Source: Pseudomonadota bacterium
GTDB lineage: Bacteria > Pseudomonadota > Alphaproteobacteria > Micavibrionales > UBA1664
Assembly: GCA_009926935.1 (NCBI GenBank)
Contig: RFNZ01000005.1
Location: 1-64,000 of the forward strand
DNA: 64,000 bases
Direction: 5' to 3'
The position numbers were made by a program, and so were the translations under genes. The notes below the pieces were generated by a model. The model did not search any database and had not been told where the DNA came from. It was given only the letters and a program-made list of their open reading frames with translations. Below are positions 19,701 to 25,263 of this stretch, piece by piece; position 1 is the stretch's first letter, and each line of letters begins with the position of its first letter.

Positions 19701-19886
19701 GAGGGCATCCAATACGGCCGTGCGCAGCTCCGGTGTTACATCATCGCTGGTTTCCAGCTCTTCAACGGCTCCGAGAAGTGTGTCCAATTTGGATTTGAGA
19801 GGCGCATCGCCATCAAGGTTGCTGGTTTTTGCGCGCACGGCTGCAATAGCGTCTGCTGTCTCTTGTGTCATCTCGGTCGTTGCCAT
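10788..19886 (-). CDS. Giant modular protein of 3032 aa, function unknown
   Basis: One uninterrupted 9.1-kb frame beginning at an ATG with AGAGGG upstream; no signal peptide. About 2150 N-terminal residues are predicted helical and rich in Ala, Asp, Glu and Lys. They are broken into modules by Ala/Pro/Thr linkers (about 212-262, 352-430, 972-1020, 2035-2080). A Pro/Gly/Arg-rich linker (about 2163-2265) leads to a glycine-rich hydrophobic block (about 2267-2368) with several membrane-spanning-like stretches; another is near 2475-2495. The last 530 residues form a mixed-composition C-terminal region. Two helical stretches resemble each other (about 1405-1435 and 1817-1850). I recognise no catalytic motif or family. 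A large effector, adhesin-like or membrane-inserting protein is possible. It follows a 95-aa gene by 56 bp. Confidence 0.9.
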   Translation of the reverse strand: MATTEMTQETADAIAAVRAKTSNLDGDAPLKSKLDTLLGAVEELETSDDVTPELRTAVLDALKDVETDTDFKGLNGSSPDLGFIKSLKRMQGEGGFTQMDADPKATALIEDKIDAVNAITDKIAAVRSEMTADNDQDTFDLTGNYLSIARVWARNQTRFAKDPEANADAIERSNLALSGAIWELKNLGEDTLQKEGLSSLVSELIQAHPAIEPEIKVSRGTAVEIEPRSFARAVDPRDAGPEIEQPVADEETRAPTKLDEDALLLALNSILNDIEDPEAREKFRLLATNMKSYVNRFKGPEILRADITARVRKSLEAAIKATPQEGPAKDLLRQCVDNPDFRDLTSLLETQDLTGDLDVAAEPAGNTASAPLANFAAMASALAADRDEAAPEQTATAADPKSDLIARLKAWEPKITQTSVPSAGKSSWRPMSSDPKPIIAELITHLEANDIPATENTLSMINDNLRFYLSTQPDLQAILTDVSAFLATQIGSTSAKLSIIRELREAGAAGTDDAEQDPIKSAKFLLGSALEKQDFESAAEHYGVLDNYLSDNEDEALYTLLDKIDANFPELNAYTSGIDADKALEAGAPEPSELEQRLSTFRDNIDAYIKTLSEAEQTEDVQSRLSFARSLKSQSSKWIERLSDSTELERIPHIMNDFIQTAYSKFDREEQLAGLISELARIKESMEQEDILDLTPGMLDNTDAEDDSDDKAEWIETGHAELDGYLAAAWDADKLVFEALLTVEKTGDEKAQGEAKKLIQELDNESGESDAMEILKASALAVANRDANLGEFVTARQDFASKTRMTYAKAWRFLVSRTTTEDTPEQKTIKAGVDSILSLGIEAIDVLRLTAETNAEALKYTQPMLAHINHPAHKNKIKAQIGGEDYLKVLGRMYRRLKQTAGGPYVVMAISADFAKNRADAKSDTLVMLARASNAIDQGVPNAELAFSGLIERYTEAGKGIYATVKADGDQIIRLPALPPVLPQAPSPVSSADPGITSTAPEAMAFTGPATAGAIPASTKTLTEVLPAYLLETLEKLSEADADGITRIILDALDKIGTEGDGIERALVNAIEANAEGDATLAELDKAVKFALNINDLQLMKTDVIAIADGKTDEVLRDEDRDFLEYNIGEIEKIEGHNKLEVQALKDVLAGKKFNNSQAVLGPIFDRMIEVEMDDCISVLQSIETTTPEAAVAATPLDSTAALFAALKEANTSAAALPESENKKSVVDAVEALSAAVSALTEARVSGTDDNIDYIGNFIKSRADVLGSYKDVQDFFADYIGALEQPADGSPEQEVITRFEETLEKIDTEFTPVLIAQSNQCADYGAFADHILASLQTGPLKRSTRLNLKHISGFNKAVATKLKEMLASHAQNFPALVAMNAALTANGVNHARYWRAYRNDQDIQKAYDLTKALLLACTKAGKNEDLHSNPEFMKHLNDLSELGDRLYSGKEAEVTNAETLTSAAPASTQDNNAELKDTIRLSVRTLYEAANPDKEIDASAEAEIASLANALIAASNDNADNLARSNATIDAVLAYNPRNAEDTPRTAYIGFLLADLKTLANPDSSAEDRTRIFADIQGLGARRLKATESHKNRHAMGEALAKAIYGLNLQETSEKSLITNLLTVCKSDDDIKAVTAYAVEAGKGDGAARQMAFTNLWELCRTPEAYEANITKIRDAVSDVTPTLVVPETRSDAEAGPTQKPQDLYAEIGENIREIKNWVQGRYLRNPRFAQLHRPMFMSDLNYSQQKLLLDYTQAVLSFGRGEDGQAALANISKLFRYVRGKTFTQAIANIKQHNLELRFGDAKNPDAPNYRSALSSAVIYACKKAGVQAADAPLNPKTTALVNGLIKTASSMPSNSQKENFDFLVDIYDYTYGAWEAEEAGAKVDWPAVVANLQALGKKNNEKAISNVKEWAQNVRNARPANTRAISEKYIKAGLERIYTQLKTPAANKINETALLAQFKTPEELRDLRYFIDAANGHLDLRDLRDDLEALRKASQGDKAALEQIVGRHIDATGAEASALLGRMGDREARRNPGRAPKAAAPVLTGLGTTASAFVGGGDATTGEAAADAPARSTESLDSIRERLSRALRYLVAKARNMASLVGQKPEEQLIADLERGYASDPAKLAAVADYAERALAKEGQAQGDMLKDIDAAAKAASDDEARRRTVSPARAASVWNRIMPAAPAARAPASGGWPVPADRTDGGARPTRDGSPELELGSDRVAEAGDRIPPAARPPVGDGIRPTRDESGTETDSTARPRKGQKIKAVAAIAIGVGAGALLGTTLLGAVAIGTAVAAAPYVLPKAAKWTASAIGALVSRWPTIILAGAAGMGVKTAFGAAAGLTIAGVTIPVVAVAVVAGIFVAGAFSGHLNHHYSETLDNDTTYQGKSKLKRAVALGTHFKAGLSALVQTTKGISGENWRVAGRSIGNIRFLPSVIANAYRDAYQDPVADTKLKKLGVMASSIGAAYKRNKREVSLLISMVTGGVFGGLGAAYSDEIRNFLKDPVGNTTHFARGSAVKLGLLDPDTSAGPMRIVRPHTRGSLSIPDDADAGPVVTGGIVDTPFVDPRLPRESLTGSFERAFPAGHEFAGSSHRYIKLPGDEGFLVRVTKPGVATEYFRVNSPDAAALKGATRIVDPSQAFVEITDPRSIRVRLLINGDLETITQAGAPRGHGARFIRTLVPEPAPGMAISARPPEIVTHDGSGGFRRLNAFEVRADAIVGASTDGARLQAFLERSEAWADMKARVQELIKSNVITGQNKRLFTTLIETAEGGTADSWRAMNDLRANLSEGGIVDGNFVRRISGMPIERLRTGGTTIPFMQDLLRFKEVFTNTEYGLTTKGAKLNLDMSNAALENKAVDGSELGRKGGPSRVIDTADTSVIRNPIHADVLGRLESKGFVFRQVGGRLEVTTVPTERIPPFFTNPIDNIRLGFKEAINPTPTIFIDDVKAGGHIAQAARLLQLDMIDKGANPAAINAWTARFNSNGTAATTELFREIETIFRRGNGQLSQNELQFLRRFAAEARSTGAKLTFR

Positions 19887-19935
19887 CGTTACTGCCCTCT
19901 AAAAAACTGTTTTGTCTTTAATGGTGTTCTTGCGT

Positions 19936-19953
19936 GTTTCGGTTAACCGAAAC
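19936..19953 (-). repeat. 18-bp perfect palindrome between the 95-aa gene and the giant gene
   Basis: GTTTCGGTTAACCGAAAC covers the stop codon of the 95-aa gene. In RNA it would fold as a 7-bp stem with a TTAA loop. No T-run follows, so it is not a terminator. It could stabilise or process the upstream message, or serve as a protein-binding site. Confidence 0.5.
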
Positions 19954-20230
19954 GTGTTTCCGTGACATCTGCCACGTACTGAATTTTGCCCGGCATTTCT
20001 TCGCCTTCGGCGCCTTTAAAGGTTGCCATCCCTACGGCTTCCTGAAGGCCAATGAGTGCCAGCGAGGCCGTGTCCATATCCCGGATCTGGCCGAGTGTGG
20101 TTTCGTTCACGCCTATATCGATCCCGCCCTCGACGATTTTCAGGAACGCTTTTCCTTTTGGCAGTTCTTCCGGAATAATGAGTACCGGACGCGCCATTTC
20201 ATCGATGATGACAAGTGCTGAATCGAACAT
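19943..20230 (-). CDS. Conserved-looking small protein, 95 aa, partner of the giant gene
   Basis: The ATG at 20230 (MFDSALVII...) is chosen over an upstream in-frame start because the protein then begins at a compact hydrophobic strand. The product is acidic, with alternating hydrophobic strands and a glycine-rich middle. It has no signal peptide and no cysteine. The fold may be a small beta-rich domain; no family is recognised. It lies 56 bp before the giant gene in the same orientation and probably shares its transcript. Small acidic proteins encoded before large secreted proteins are sometimes chaperones, but that is only a hypothesis here. Confidence 0.65.
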   Translation of the reverse strand: MFDSALVIIDEMARPVLIIPEELPKGKAFLKIVEGGIDIGVNETTLGQIRDMDTASLALIGLQEAVGMATFKGAEGEEMPGKIQYVADVTETRFG

Positions 20231-20334
20231 GTAAACCCCACTTATTTGCCATAGTCCATGCGTCAAACACACGGTTATGGCGTCATCCTAATCGGAAGAC
20301 CTTAAAATTTTCATAAGGAAAATTCAAGAAATAT

Positions 20335-20360
20335 TTAACATATAGTTAAAAATTCCTTAA
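20335..20360 (-). promoter_or_regulatory. Two overlapping CtrA-like boxes
   Basis: Three TTAA half-sites occur with exactly 7 bp between each (TTAA-N7-TTAA at 20335-20349 and again at 20346-20360, sharing the middle half). This matches the CtrA consensus twice in tandem. Read leftward, a TTATGA -10-like hexamer follows 18 bp after TGTTAA, placing a box at the -35 region about 105 bp before the 95-aa gene. The third half-site overlaps the end of the glycosyltransferase gene. The region is AT rich, so chance matches must be considered. Confidence 0.45.
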
Positions 20361-21382
20361 TTGAGGATTTTTGAGAACAAATCCAGCCATTGTTGCAAAA
20401 TTGATTGTTTATCAAAGGCTTGATCGTATTTTTGCCTGCCTTTTGCGGCTAAAGTCTCTCGAAGCGTGGAGTCTGTTATTACAGTTTTCATAGCCTTGGC
20501 CAGAGATTCTACATCGTCGATGGGGGTTACGATGGCATCCTCGCCATCTTTAACGTAATAGGACGGACCTTGTGAGGCTGTTGTGATCAAAGCCCGTCCT
20601 GCCGCCCAACTTTGCATGAAAGAGTTACCAAAAGGTTCATGCCGTGATGGAAATACAAAAGCATCGCATGTTTTAAGAAGGGCCCAGCGATCATCGCGCC
20701 AGCCTAAAAAGCGCACACGGTTTTGAAGACCAAGGGACGCGCATAGTTTTTCGAGGCTATCTCGTTCCGGGCCCTCGCCACCAATCCAGAGATAGGCATC
20801 GGGCACTTGTGCCATGGCTTTTAGCAGCGTATCGAAGGCCTTGTTGGTGTGGAGGCGGCCAAGGGTGAGAAAGAGAAACGCATCCTGCGGCGTGTCGTGC
20901 GCGGCACGGCTGACTGGTTTCGCGTCCGCCGCCACTTCGGCGAAATTGGGGATGAAGGTTATATCTGCTTGCGGGCAGCCTTGTTCATGCAGAAAGCGGC
21001 CGATATCTGGCGCGTTGACCACGCAGTGATCGACACCTTTGTAGTTCTTGAAATCATAATAGCCGCCAAAACGAGCGATCCATTTGAAGCTACCGTTTTT
21101 AGGAAGTTTTTTGGCGGCGCGGTTCATCCAAGTGACCACGACATCGGGCTTGATTTCGGAAATGAGTTTTTTTAGGGCGGGCGTTGTTTTGAAATCAAAG
21201 AGTCCGCCGAAGGGAAGCTCGGTCAGGCGGACGCCATTTTGAACCATTTCAGCATTCCGGCGCGAAGGCCTGCAAACGGCAAACACATCAAAGCCTGCCT
21301 TGTGTTGGGCTGTAACAAGTTCGACAAAGGCGGTTTCGGCGCCGCCCACCGCGGCCCCTGCCATGACGTGAATGATTTTCAT
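20357..21382 (-). CDS. Glycosyltransferase family 4 (GT-B fold)
   Basis: 341 residues with the two Rossmann-like halves of a GT-B enzyme. The N-terminal half opens with KIIHVMAGAAVGGAETAFVE (glycine-rich loop), and the GT1-type C-terminal half has FLTLGRLHTNKAFDTLLKAM, the EPFGNSFMQSWAAGRALITT donor-site region and IDDVESLAKAM. It probably transfers a sugar from a nucleotide donor in LPS or other envelope glycan synthesis. It is single in this window and divergent from the aminotransferase. Acceptor and donor are unknown. Confidence 0.88.
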   Translation of the reverse strand: MKIIHVMAGAAVGGAETAFVELVTAQHKAGFDVFAVCRPSRRNAEMVQNGVRLTELPFGGLFDFKTTPALKKLISEIKPDVVVTWMNRAAKKLPKNGSFKWIARFGGYYDFKNYKGVDHCVVNAPDIGRFLHEQGCPQADITFIPNFAEVAADAKPVSRAAHDTPQDAFLFLTLGRLHTNKAFDTLLKAMAQVPDAYLWIGGEGPERDSLEKLCASLGLQNRVRFLGWRDDRWALLKTCDAFVFPSRHEPFGNSFMQSWAAGRALITTASQGPSYYVKDGEDAIVTPIDDVESLAKAMKTVITDSTLRETLAAKGRQKYDQAFDKQSILQQWLDLFSKILN

Positions 21383-21475
21383 GGCTTTATGTTATTGCCG
21401 CAAAAGCCTTGCGTGTCCATGCTGAAATATGCCCTGATGAATTCCCTTTAAACCCAAACAAAGAAAGACTGTGTC

Positions 21476-22648
21476 GTGCTTAAATTGTCCTCCCGCTCAG
21501 AAATACCCGTGTTCCGGGTTCTTGACATCCTAAGGATTGTCAATGAGCGAGCTGCCGCCGGCGAGGACATCATTCACATGGAAGCAGGACAACCTTCAAC
21601 AGGCGCGCCGCAAGCGGTTTTGGATGCCGCCGCAGAAATCATGCGCCAAGGCAATATGGGCTATACGGCTGCGACCGGCATGCCCGAACTCAAGAACCGC
21701 ATTGCGGCCCACTACAGTGACCGTTACGGCGTGAAGGTGGACCCGAAGCAGATTGTTATCACCGTTGGTGGGTCGGGCGGGCTTATGCTTTCTTTCTTGG
21801 CCTGCTTTGACGAAGGTGACCGCGTGGCAATGGCGGCGCCCGCGTACCCCGCTTACCGCAACATATTGCTGGCGCTGGGGTGTGTGCCTGTTGAGATTGA
21901 ATCAACACTCGCAGAAAACTACCAGCCGACGATTGCAAAACTTGAGGCGCTTAAAGAGAAGCCACAGGGGCTTATCATCGGCAATCCATCGAACCCGACG
22001 GGTACCATGATGGATAAAAAACAATTGGCTGAACTTACAATGTGGTGCCAGAAAAACGGTGTACGCCTGATTGCGGACGAGCTTTACCATGGTGTTACTT
22101 ACGGCGAGCCTGCGGATACGGTTTTGAGCACATCAACCGAGGCTGTGAGCGTCAACAGTTTTTCAAAATATTACGCGATGACGGGGTGGCGCATCGGCTG
22201 GCTTGTGTTGCCGCTTGATGTTGTGGACCGCGTGAAACGCCTGTGTGAAAGCCTGTTTGTGGCACCACCGACTTTGGCACAGCACGTAGCCTTGCACGCC
22301 TTTGATCACACGGATGTTCTGGATACGTATGTGGCGCGCTACAAAAAGAACCTCGAGATTTTAAAGGCTGAATTGCCCAAAGCTGGCATCACCAAACTTT
22401 CAAAAGTCGAGGGTGCGTTTTACATGTACGCGGATATATCGGATTTGACGGATGACTCAGAAGCGTTCTGCCGCGCGCTTTTAGATCAAGCAGGCGTTGC
22501 GATTACACCGGGCACGGATTTTGACCTGACGCGTGGGCATCAGACCGTCCGTATGAGTTTTGCCGGTGCTACCGAAGATATCACTGAGGCTTGCCGGCGC
22601 ATCAATGCCTGGATGACCAAGTGGAACAAGAAGGCGCAGACGGCCTGA
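21476..22648 (+). CDS. Class I/II pyridoxal-phosphate aminotransferase
   Basis: 390 residues, fold-type I aminotransferase of the aspartate-aminotransferase family. Features include the N-terminal HMEAGQPSTGAP substrate loop, VGGSGGLML near the cofactor phosphate site, GNPSNPTG (about 165-172), the ADELYHGVTYG stretch and the Schiff-base lysine in VNSFSKYYAMTGWRIGWL (about 230). The start is a GTG at 21476 preceded by AAAGAAAG; no better start is in frame. It likely uses an amino acid such as aspartate, alanine or an aromatic; substrate is uncertain. Its stop codon directly abuts the stop of the convergent 55-aa ORF. Confidence 0.92.
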   Translation: MLKLSSRSEIPVFRVLDILRIVNERAAAGEDIIHMEAGQPSTGAPQAVLDAAAEIMRQGNMGYTAATGMPELKNRIAAHYSDRYGVKVDPKQIVITVGGSGGLMLSFLACFDEGDRVAMAAPAYPAYRNILLALGCVPVEIESTLAENYQPTIAKLEALKEKPQGLIIGNPSNPTGTMMDKKQLAELTMWCQKNGVRLIADELYHGVTYGEPADTVLSTSTEAVSVNSFSKYYAMTGWRIGWLVLPLDVVDRVKRLCESLFVAPPTLAQHVALHAFDHTDVLDTYVARYKKNLEILKAELPKAGITKLSKVEGAFYMYADISDLTDDSEAFCRALLDQAGVAITPGTDFDLTRGHQTVRMSFAGATEDITEACRRINAWMTKWNKKAQTA

Positions 22649-22816
22649 TTATTTCGAGGAGTTTTTAAGTGCGATCTGTTCCGCAGGGATGGCAGCATCC
22701 TTGCGGCGCAGTGATGGTGCCGTAAAAGCCGCGACATCAACGGCATCGAACGAGGCATAGCCGTTGTCGTTGCCGAAAACGGGTTGGTAAAACATCGGGC
22801 GTTCAGTCGTCGTCAT
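22649..22816 (-). CDS. Small ORF (55 aa) translationally coupled to folA
   Basis: Begins MTTTERPMFYQPVFGND and ends ALKNSSK. Its ATG overlaps the folA stop codon as ATGA, the usual sign of translational coupling, and it fills exactly the space up to the convergent aminotransferase stop. It is mildly hydrophilic, with no signal peptide or membrane segment. No family is recognised. The tight coupling is the main reason to accept it. Confidence 0.55.
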   Translation of the reverse strand: MTTTERPMFYQPVFGNDNGYASFDAVDVAAFTAPSLRRKDAAIPAEQIALKNSSK

Positions 22817-23310
22817 TTCGATACCTTTTCATACACGATGAATTCGTAATTCATGCCGACCTTGTCGCAGTCGGTGCCTTTTTTGCGCGATGTTTCCTGC
22901 CAGACTTTGGGGTCAAGGGCGGGGAACCGCACGTCACCAGTATAAACGCCCTGTACAAGGGTCAAGTAAACCGATGTTGCAAACGGTAACGCCTGCGCGT
23001 AAATCTGCCCGCCGCCGATCACGAATATCTCGCTAACATTTTGTTTTTCTGCGGTTTTTATAGCTTCTTCGAGCGATGCAGCGGTTGTTATGCCGTCAGC
23101 CTTCCAATCGGAGTTTCTGGTGATAACAATGTTGAGGCGGCCCGGCAAAGGGCGCCCGATGGAGTCGTAAGTGCGGCGACCCATGATGATGGGTTTGCCC
23201 ATAGTCGTTGACTTGAAGTATCTGAAGTCTTCAGGGATATGCCATAGAAGTTTTTCGCCATCACCGATGACGTTGTTTTCAGACACAGCAGCGATGAGAG
23301 AAATTTTCAA
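22813..23310 (-). CDS. folA: Dihydrofolate reductase
   Basis: 165 residues, regenerating tetrahydrofolate with NADPH. Motifs are the N-terminal ISLIAAVSENNVIGDGEKLLWHIPEDFRYFK (contains the Met20-loop region and the acidic active-site residue), GKPIIMGRRTYDSIGRPLPGR for NADPH binding, and FVIGGGQIYAQALP. It lies 3 bp downstream of thyA in the usual thyA-folA order, so the dihydrofolate made by thymidylate synthase is recycled by the next gene product. Its stop overlaps the start of a 55-aa ORF. Confidence 0.97.
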   Translation of the reverse strand: MKISLIAAVSENNVIGDGEKLLWHIPEDFRYFKSTTMGKPIIMGRRTYDSIGRPLPGRLNIVITRNSDWKADGITTAASLEEAIKTAEKQNVSEIFVIGGGQIYAQALPFATSVYLTLVQGVYTGDVRFPALDPKVWQETSRKKGTDCDKVGMNYEFIVYEKVSK

Positions 23311-23313
23311 AGC

Positions 23314-24108
23314 CTAGACCGCAATCGGGGCTTTGATGCTTGGGTGCGCTTCGTAGCCTATCAGTTCAAAGTCTTCGAATTTGAAATCGAAGAGGTTTGT
23401 GACATGCGGGTTGAGATGCATCTCGGGCAATTTAAAGGGTGTACGTGAAAGCTGTTCCTTCGCCTGTTCGATATGGTTTGAATATAAATGCGCATCACCA
23501 AGTGTATGTACGAACTCACCCGGTTTGAGGCCACAAACTTGTGCGATCATCAGGGTGAGCAGGCTGTAGGATGCGATGTTGAAGGGCACGCCCAAAAAGA
23601 TATCTGCGCTACGCTGATAGAGTTGGCAGCTGAGTTTGCCCTCGGCTACATAGAACTGGAAGAGGCAGTGGCAGGGTGGCAGAGCCATTTGCTCGATGAG
23701 AGCAGGGTTCCAGGCAGAAACAACAAGTCGGCGGCTATCGGGGTTCTTTTTGATCATGTTCACAAGATTTGTGATTTGATCGATGCTTTCGCCATTTGGC
23801 GCTGGCCATGAGCGCCATTGGTAACCGTAAACGGGGCCGAGATTGCCGTTTTCGTCAGCCCATTCATCCCAGATGCGGACGCCGTTATCCTTGAGGTATT
23901 TGATATTGGTGTCGCCAGCCAAGAACCACAGCAATTCATGAACGATGGATTTCAGATGCAGTTTTTTGGTGGTGACCATCGGGAAACCTTCCGAGAGGTC
24001 ATAGCGCGACTGGTATCCAAAAACGGAATAGGTGCCGGTGCCCGTGCGGTCTTCTTTTTTAACGCCTTTGTCCAGAACGTGTTGCAGCAGGTCGTGATAC
24101 TGTTTCAT
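23314..24108 (-). CDS. thyA: Thymidylate synthase
   Basis: Methylates dUMP to dTMP using methylenetetrahydrofolate. At 264 residues it has the length of E. coli ThyA. Conserved parts include [14 protein letters not shown] near the N-terminus (phosphate-binding Arg), the catalytic cysteine in [13 protein letters not shown] (about 146), and the dUMP-binding [17 protein letters not shown]. It heads the thyA-folA-55-aa operon. The 125-bp gap to ssrA contains the start regions of both. Confidence 0.98.
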   Translation of the reverse strand: MKQYHDLLQHVLDKGVKKEDRTGTGTYSVFGYQSRYDLSEGFPMVTTKKLHLKSIVHELLWFLAGDTNIKYLKDNGVRIWDEWADENGNLGPVYGYQWRSWPAPNGESIDQITNLVNMIKKNPDSRRLVVSAWNPALIEQMALPPCHCLFQFYVAEGKLSCQLYQRSADIFLGVPFNIASYSLLTLMIAQVCGLKPGEFVHTLGDAHLYSNHIEQAKEQLSRTPFKLPEMHLNPHVTNLFDFKFEDFELIGYEAHPSIKAPIAV

Positions 24109-24201
24109 GGTGGCTCTCCCCTTCCGATTCCTTAAAGCTTAATTATAGGGCGTTTGGCGCGTGTCCAGAGTCATTCATCACGGTTTTCCCCAGACGTTGA
24201 T

Positions 24202-24230
24202 TTGATATTGCTAACCCTTTGAGCTATAAT
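24202..24230 (+). promoter_or_regulatory. sigma-70 promoter of ssrA
   Basis: TTGATA (24202-24207), a 17-bp spacer and a perfect TATAAT (24225-24230). Transcription would start near 24237, just where the acceptor piece of the permuted tmRNA begins. Confidence 0.8.
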
Positions 24231-24236
24231 GGCTCT

Positions 24237-24562
24237 GCTGGTTTCGGCCAGAGATGACGCTGAACGCGGTTGCGGAATAAGCGTAGTGGACCCGGGGGCA
24301 GAGCCCGGCGGCTCCACCACAAGCGGCTCGAATGTGGCCGTTTTTGTGGGGCCGATTTAGGATCGACACGCGTAATAAAGGTGATTTGCGGCGTTCGGAA
24401 TGGTGCCCGCCGTATAAACGGACCAAAAACGATAGTTGCAAACGACAACTACGCTGAGATGGCAATGGCTGCGTAAGCAGTCGGATCCGTCCGAACTTAA
24501 ATCCCTAGTCTCCTAGCCGAGATTAGGTGGGGCTGGGGGCGGGCCTAGCAACAGAACCGCCC
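24237..24562 (+). ncRNA. ssrA: Circularly permuted two-piece tmRNA
   Basis: Rescues stalled ribosomes and tags the nascent chain for proteolysis. The acceptor piece comes first and ends in CGGCTCCACCA (24309-24319) after a T-arm CCGGG/CCCGG. A short intervening segment (24320-24347) should be removed. The coding piece starts GGGGCCGATTTAGGATCGACA at 24348, and its first 7 nt pair with CGGCTCC of the acceptor piece to make the tRNA-like stem. The tag frame at 24438-24476 encodes ANDNYAEMAMAA. This arrangement is the known alphaproteobacterial form. The 5' end is inferred from the promoter, the 3' end from the terminator. Confidence 0.93.
24438..24476 (+). other. tmRNA proteolysis-tag reading frame
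   Basis: Resume codon GCA at 24438 follows ATAGTT; the frame reads ANDNYAEMAMAA and stops at TAA. The ANDN start and AA end match the tags known from alphaproteobacteria, and the terminal AA is the ClpXP recognition end. Confidence 0.9.
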
Positions 24563-24568
24563 TTTTTT
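24537..24568 (+). terminator. Intrinsic terminator of ssrA
   Basis: GGGCGG pairs with CCGCCC around a 14-nt loop and is followed by six Ts. It ends the tmRNA precursor. Confidence 0.8.
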
Positions 24569-24625
24569 CGTTTTCTCCTTTGCATCATGGTCTGCAAACC
24601 CAACCTTTCTCAACTTCCGCTACTC

Positions 24626-24643
24626 GCGCACCCTTAAGTGCGC
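24626..24643 (+). other. Hairpin in the gene-free stretch before the pilus operon
   Basis: The 304 bp from 24569 to 24872 hold no convincing gene. The one clear element is GCGCAC / GTGCGC around CCTTAA. An AGGAGG at about 24737 is not followed by a usable frame. The stretch probably contains the promoter and leader of the receiver-pilus operon, but I cannot place a promoter with confidence. Confidence 0.4.
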
Positions 24644-24872
24644 TCCGTTGCGGTTTTCGAAAGACTGGATTTTCGGCTCGTGATGCTTTGGCATAAATTG
24701 AAAAAGCGACGACCTTGATTCACTTTTAGGATTCAGGAGGTTCCATAAAACAGTGCACAGGCTTGTCCACACGATCCTATAGACGCTGCCCCTGTTTATG
24801 ATAACCTTTTAGAGAATACCTCCCGTGATTCGCGTTGCGGGCCCCGAAAAAAGGTCAGTTCTGACGATTCTT

Positions 24873-25259
24873 ATGTCTAACGCAGTCTCCCACCGCGTGC
24901 TCGTCGTTGAAGACAACGATTTCGTGCGCATGCAAATTGTCAGGTTCCTCACGGACGCCGGGCATAAATGTGTTGAAGCCTCAAATGCCGATCAAGGCAT
25001 AGAGCAGATGACCCCTGATGTGGAGGTTGTGATCGTTGATGTTCGCATGGAACCGGCTGACGGTTTTGAATTTATTGCAGCCCTGCGTGCCCGCGGACAT
25101 CAGCAACCCGTGATCCTTGTCACAGGCGATCAGAACCCGGATATTCTTGAAAAATCCTCACGCTTCAAAGTGGCGACCATTCTGATGAAACCCGTCCAAA
25201 AAGACAGGCTGTTGGCCATGGTCTCGCGGGCGATCCAAATGAAACAACGGAACGCATAG
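24873..25259 (+). CDS. Single-domain response regulator (receiver only)
   Basis: 128 residues forming one CheY-like receiver. The acidic pair is in VVEDNDF (about 12-16), the phospho-acceptor Asp in VVIVDVRM (about 57), the switch Thr in ILVTGD (about 86) and the Lys in LMKPV (about 108). There is no output domain. The ATG at 24873 fits the domain boundary; an in-frame GTG at 24825 would add 16 unrelated residues. It sits 4 bp before the secretin gene and is the first gene of the pilus operon, so it probably relays a signal to pilus function. The cognate kinase may be the hybrid kinase at 34.7-37.0 kb. Confidence 0.88.
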   Translation: MSNAVSHRVLVVEDNDFVRMQIVRFLTDAGHKCVEASNADQGIEQMTPDVEVVIVDVRMEPADGFEFIAALRARGHQQPVILVTGDQNPDILEKSSRFKVATILMKPVQKDRLLAMVSRAIQMKQRNA

Positions 25260-25263
25260 CGGC

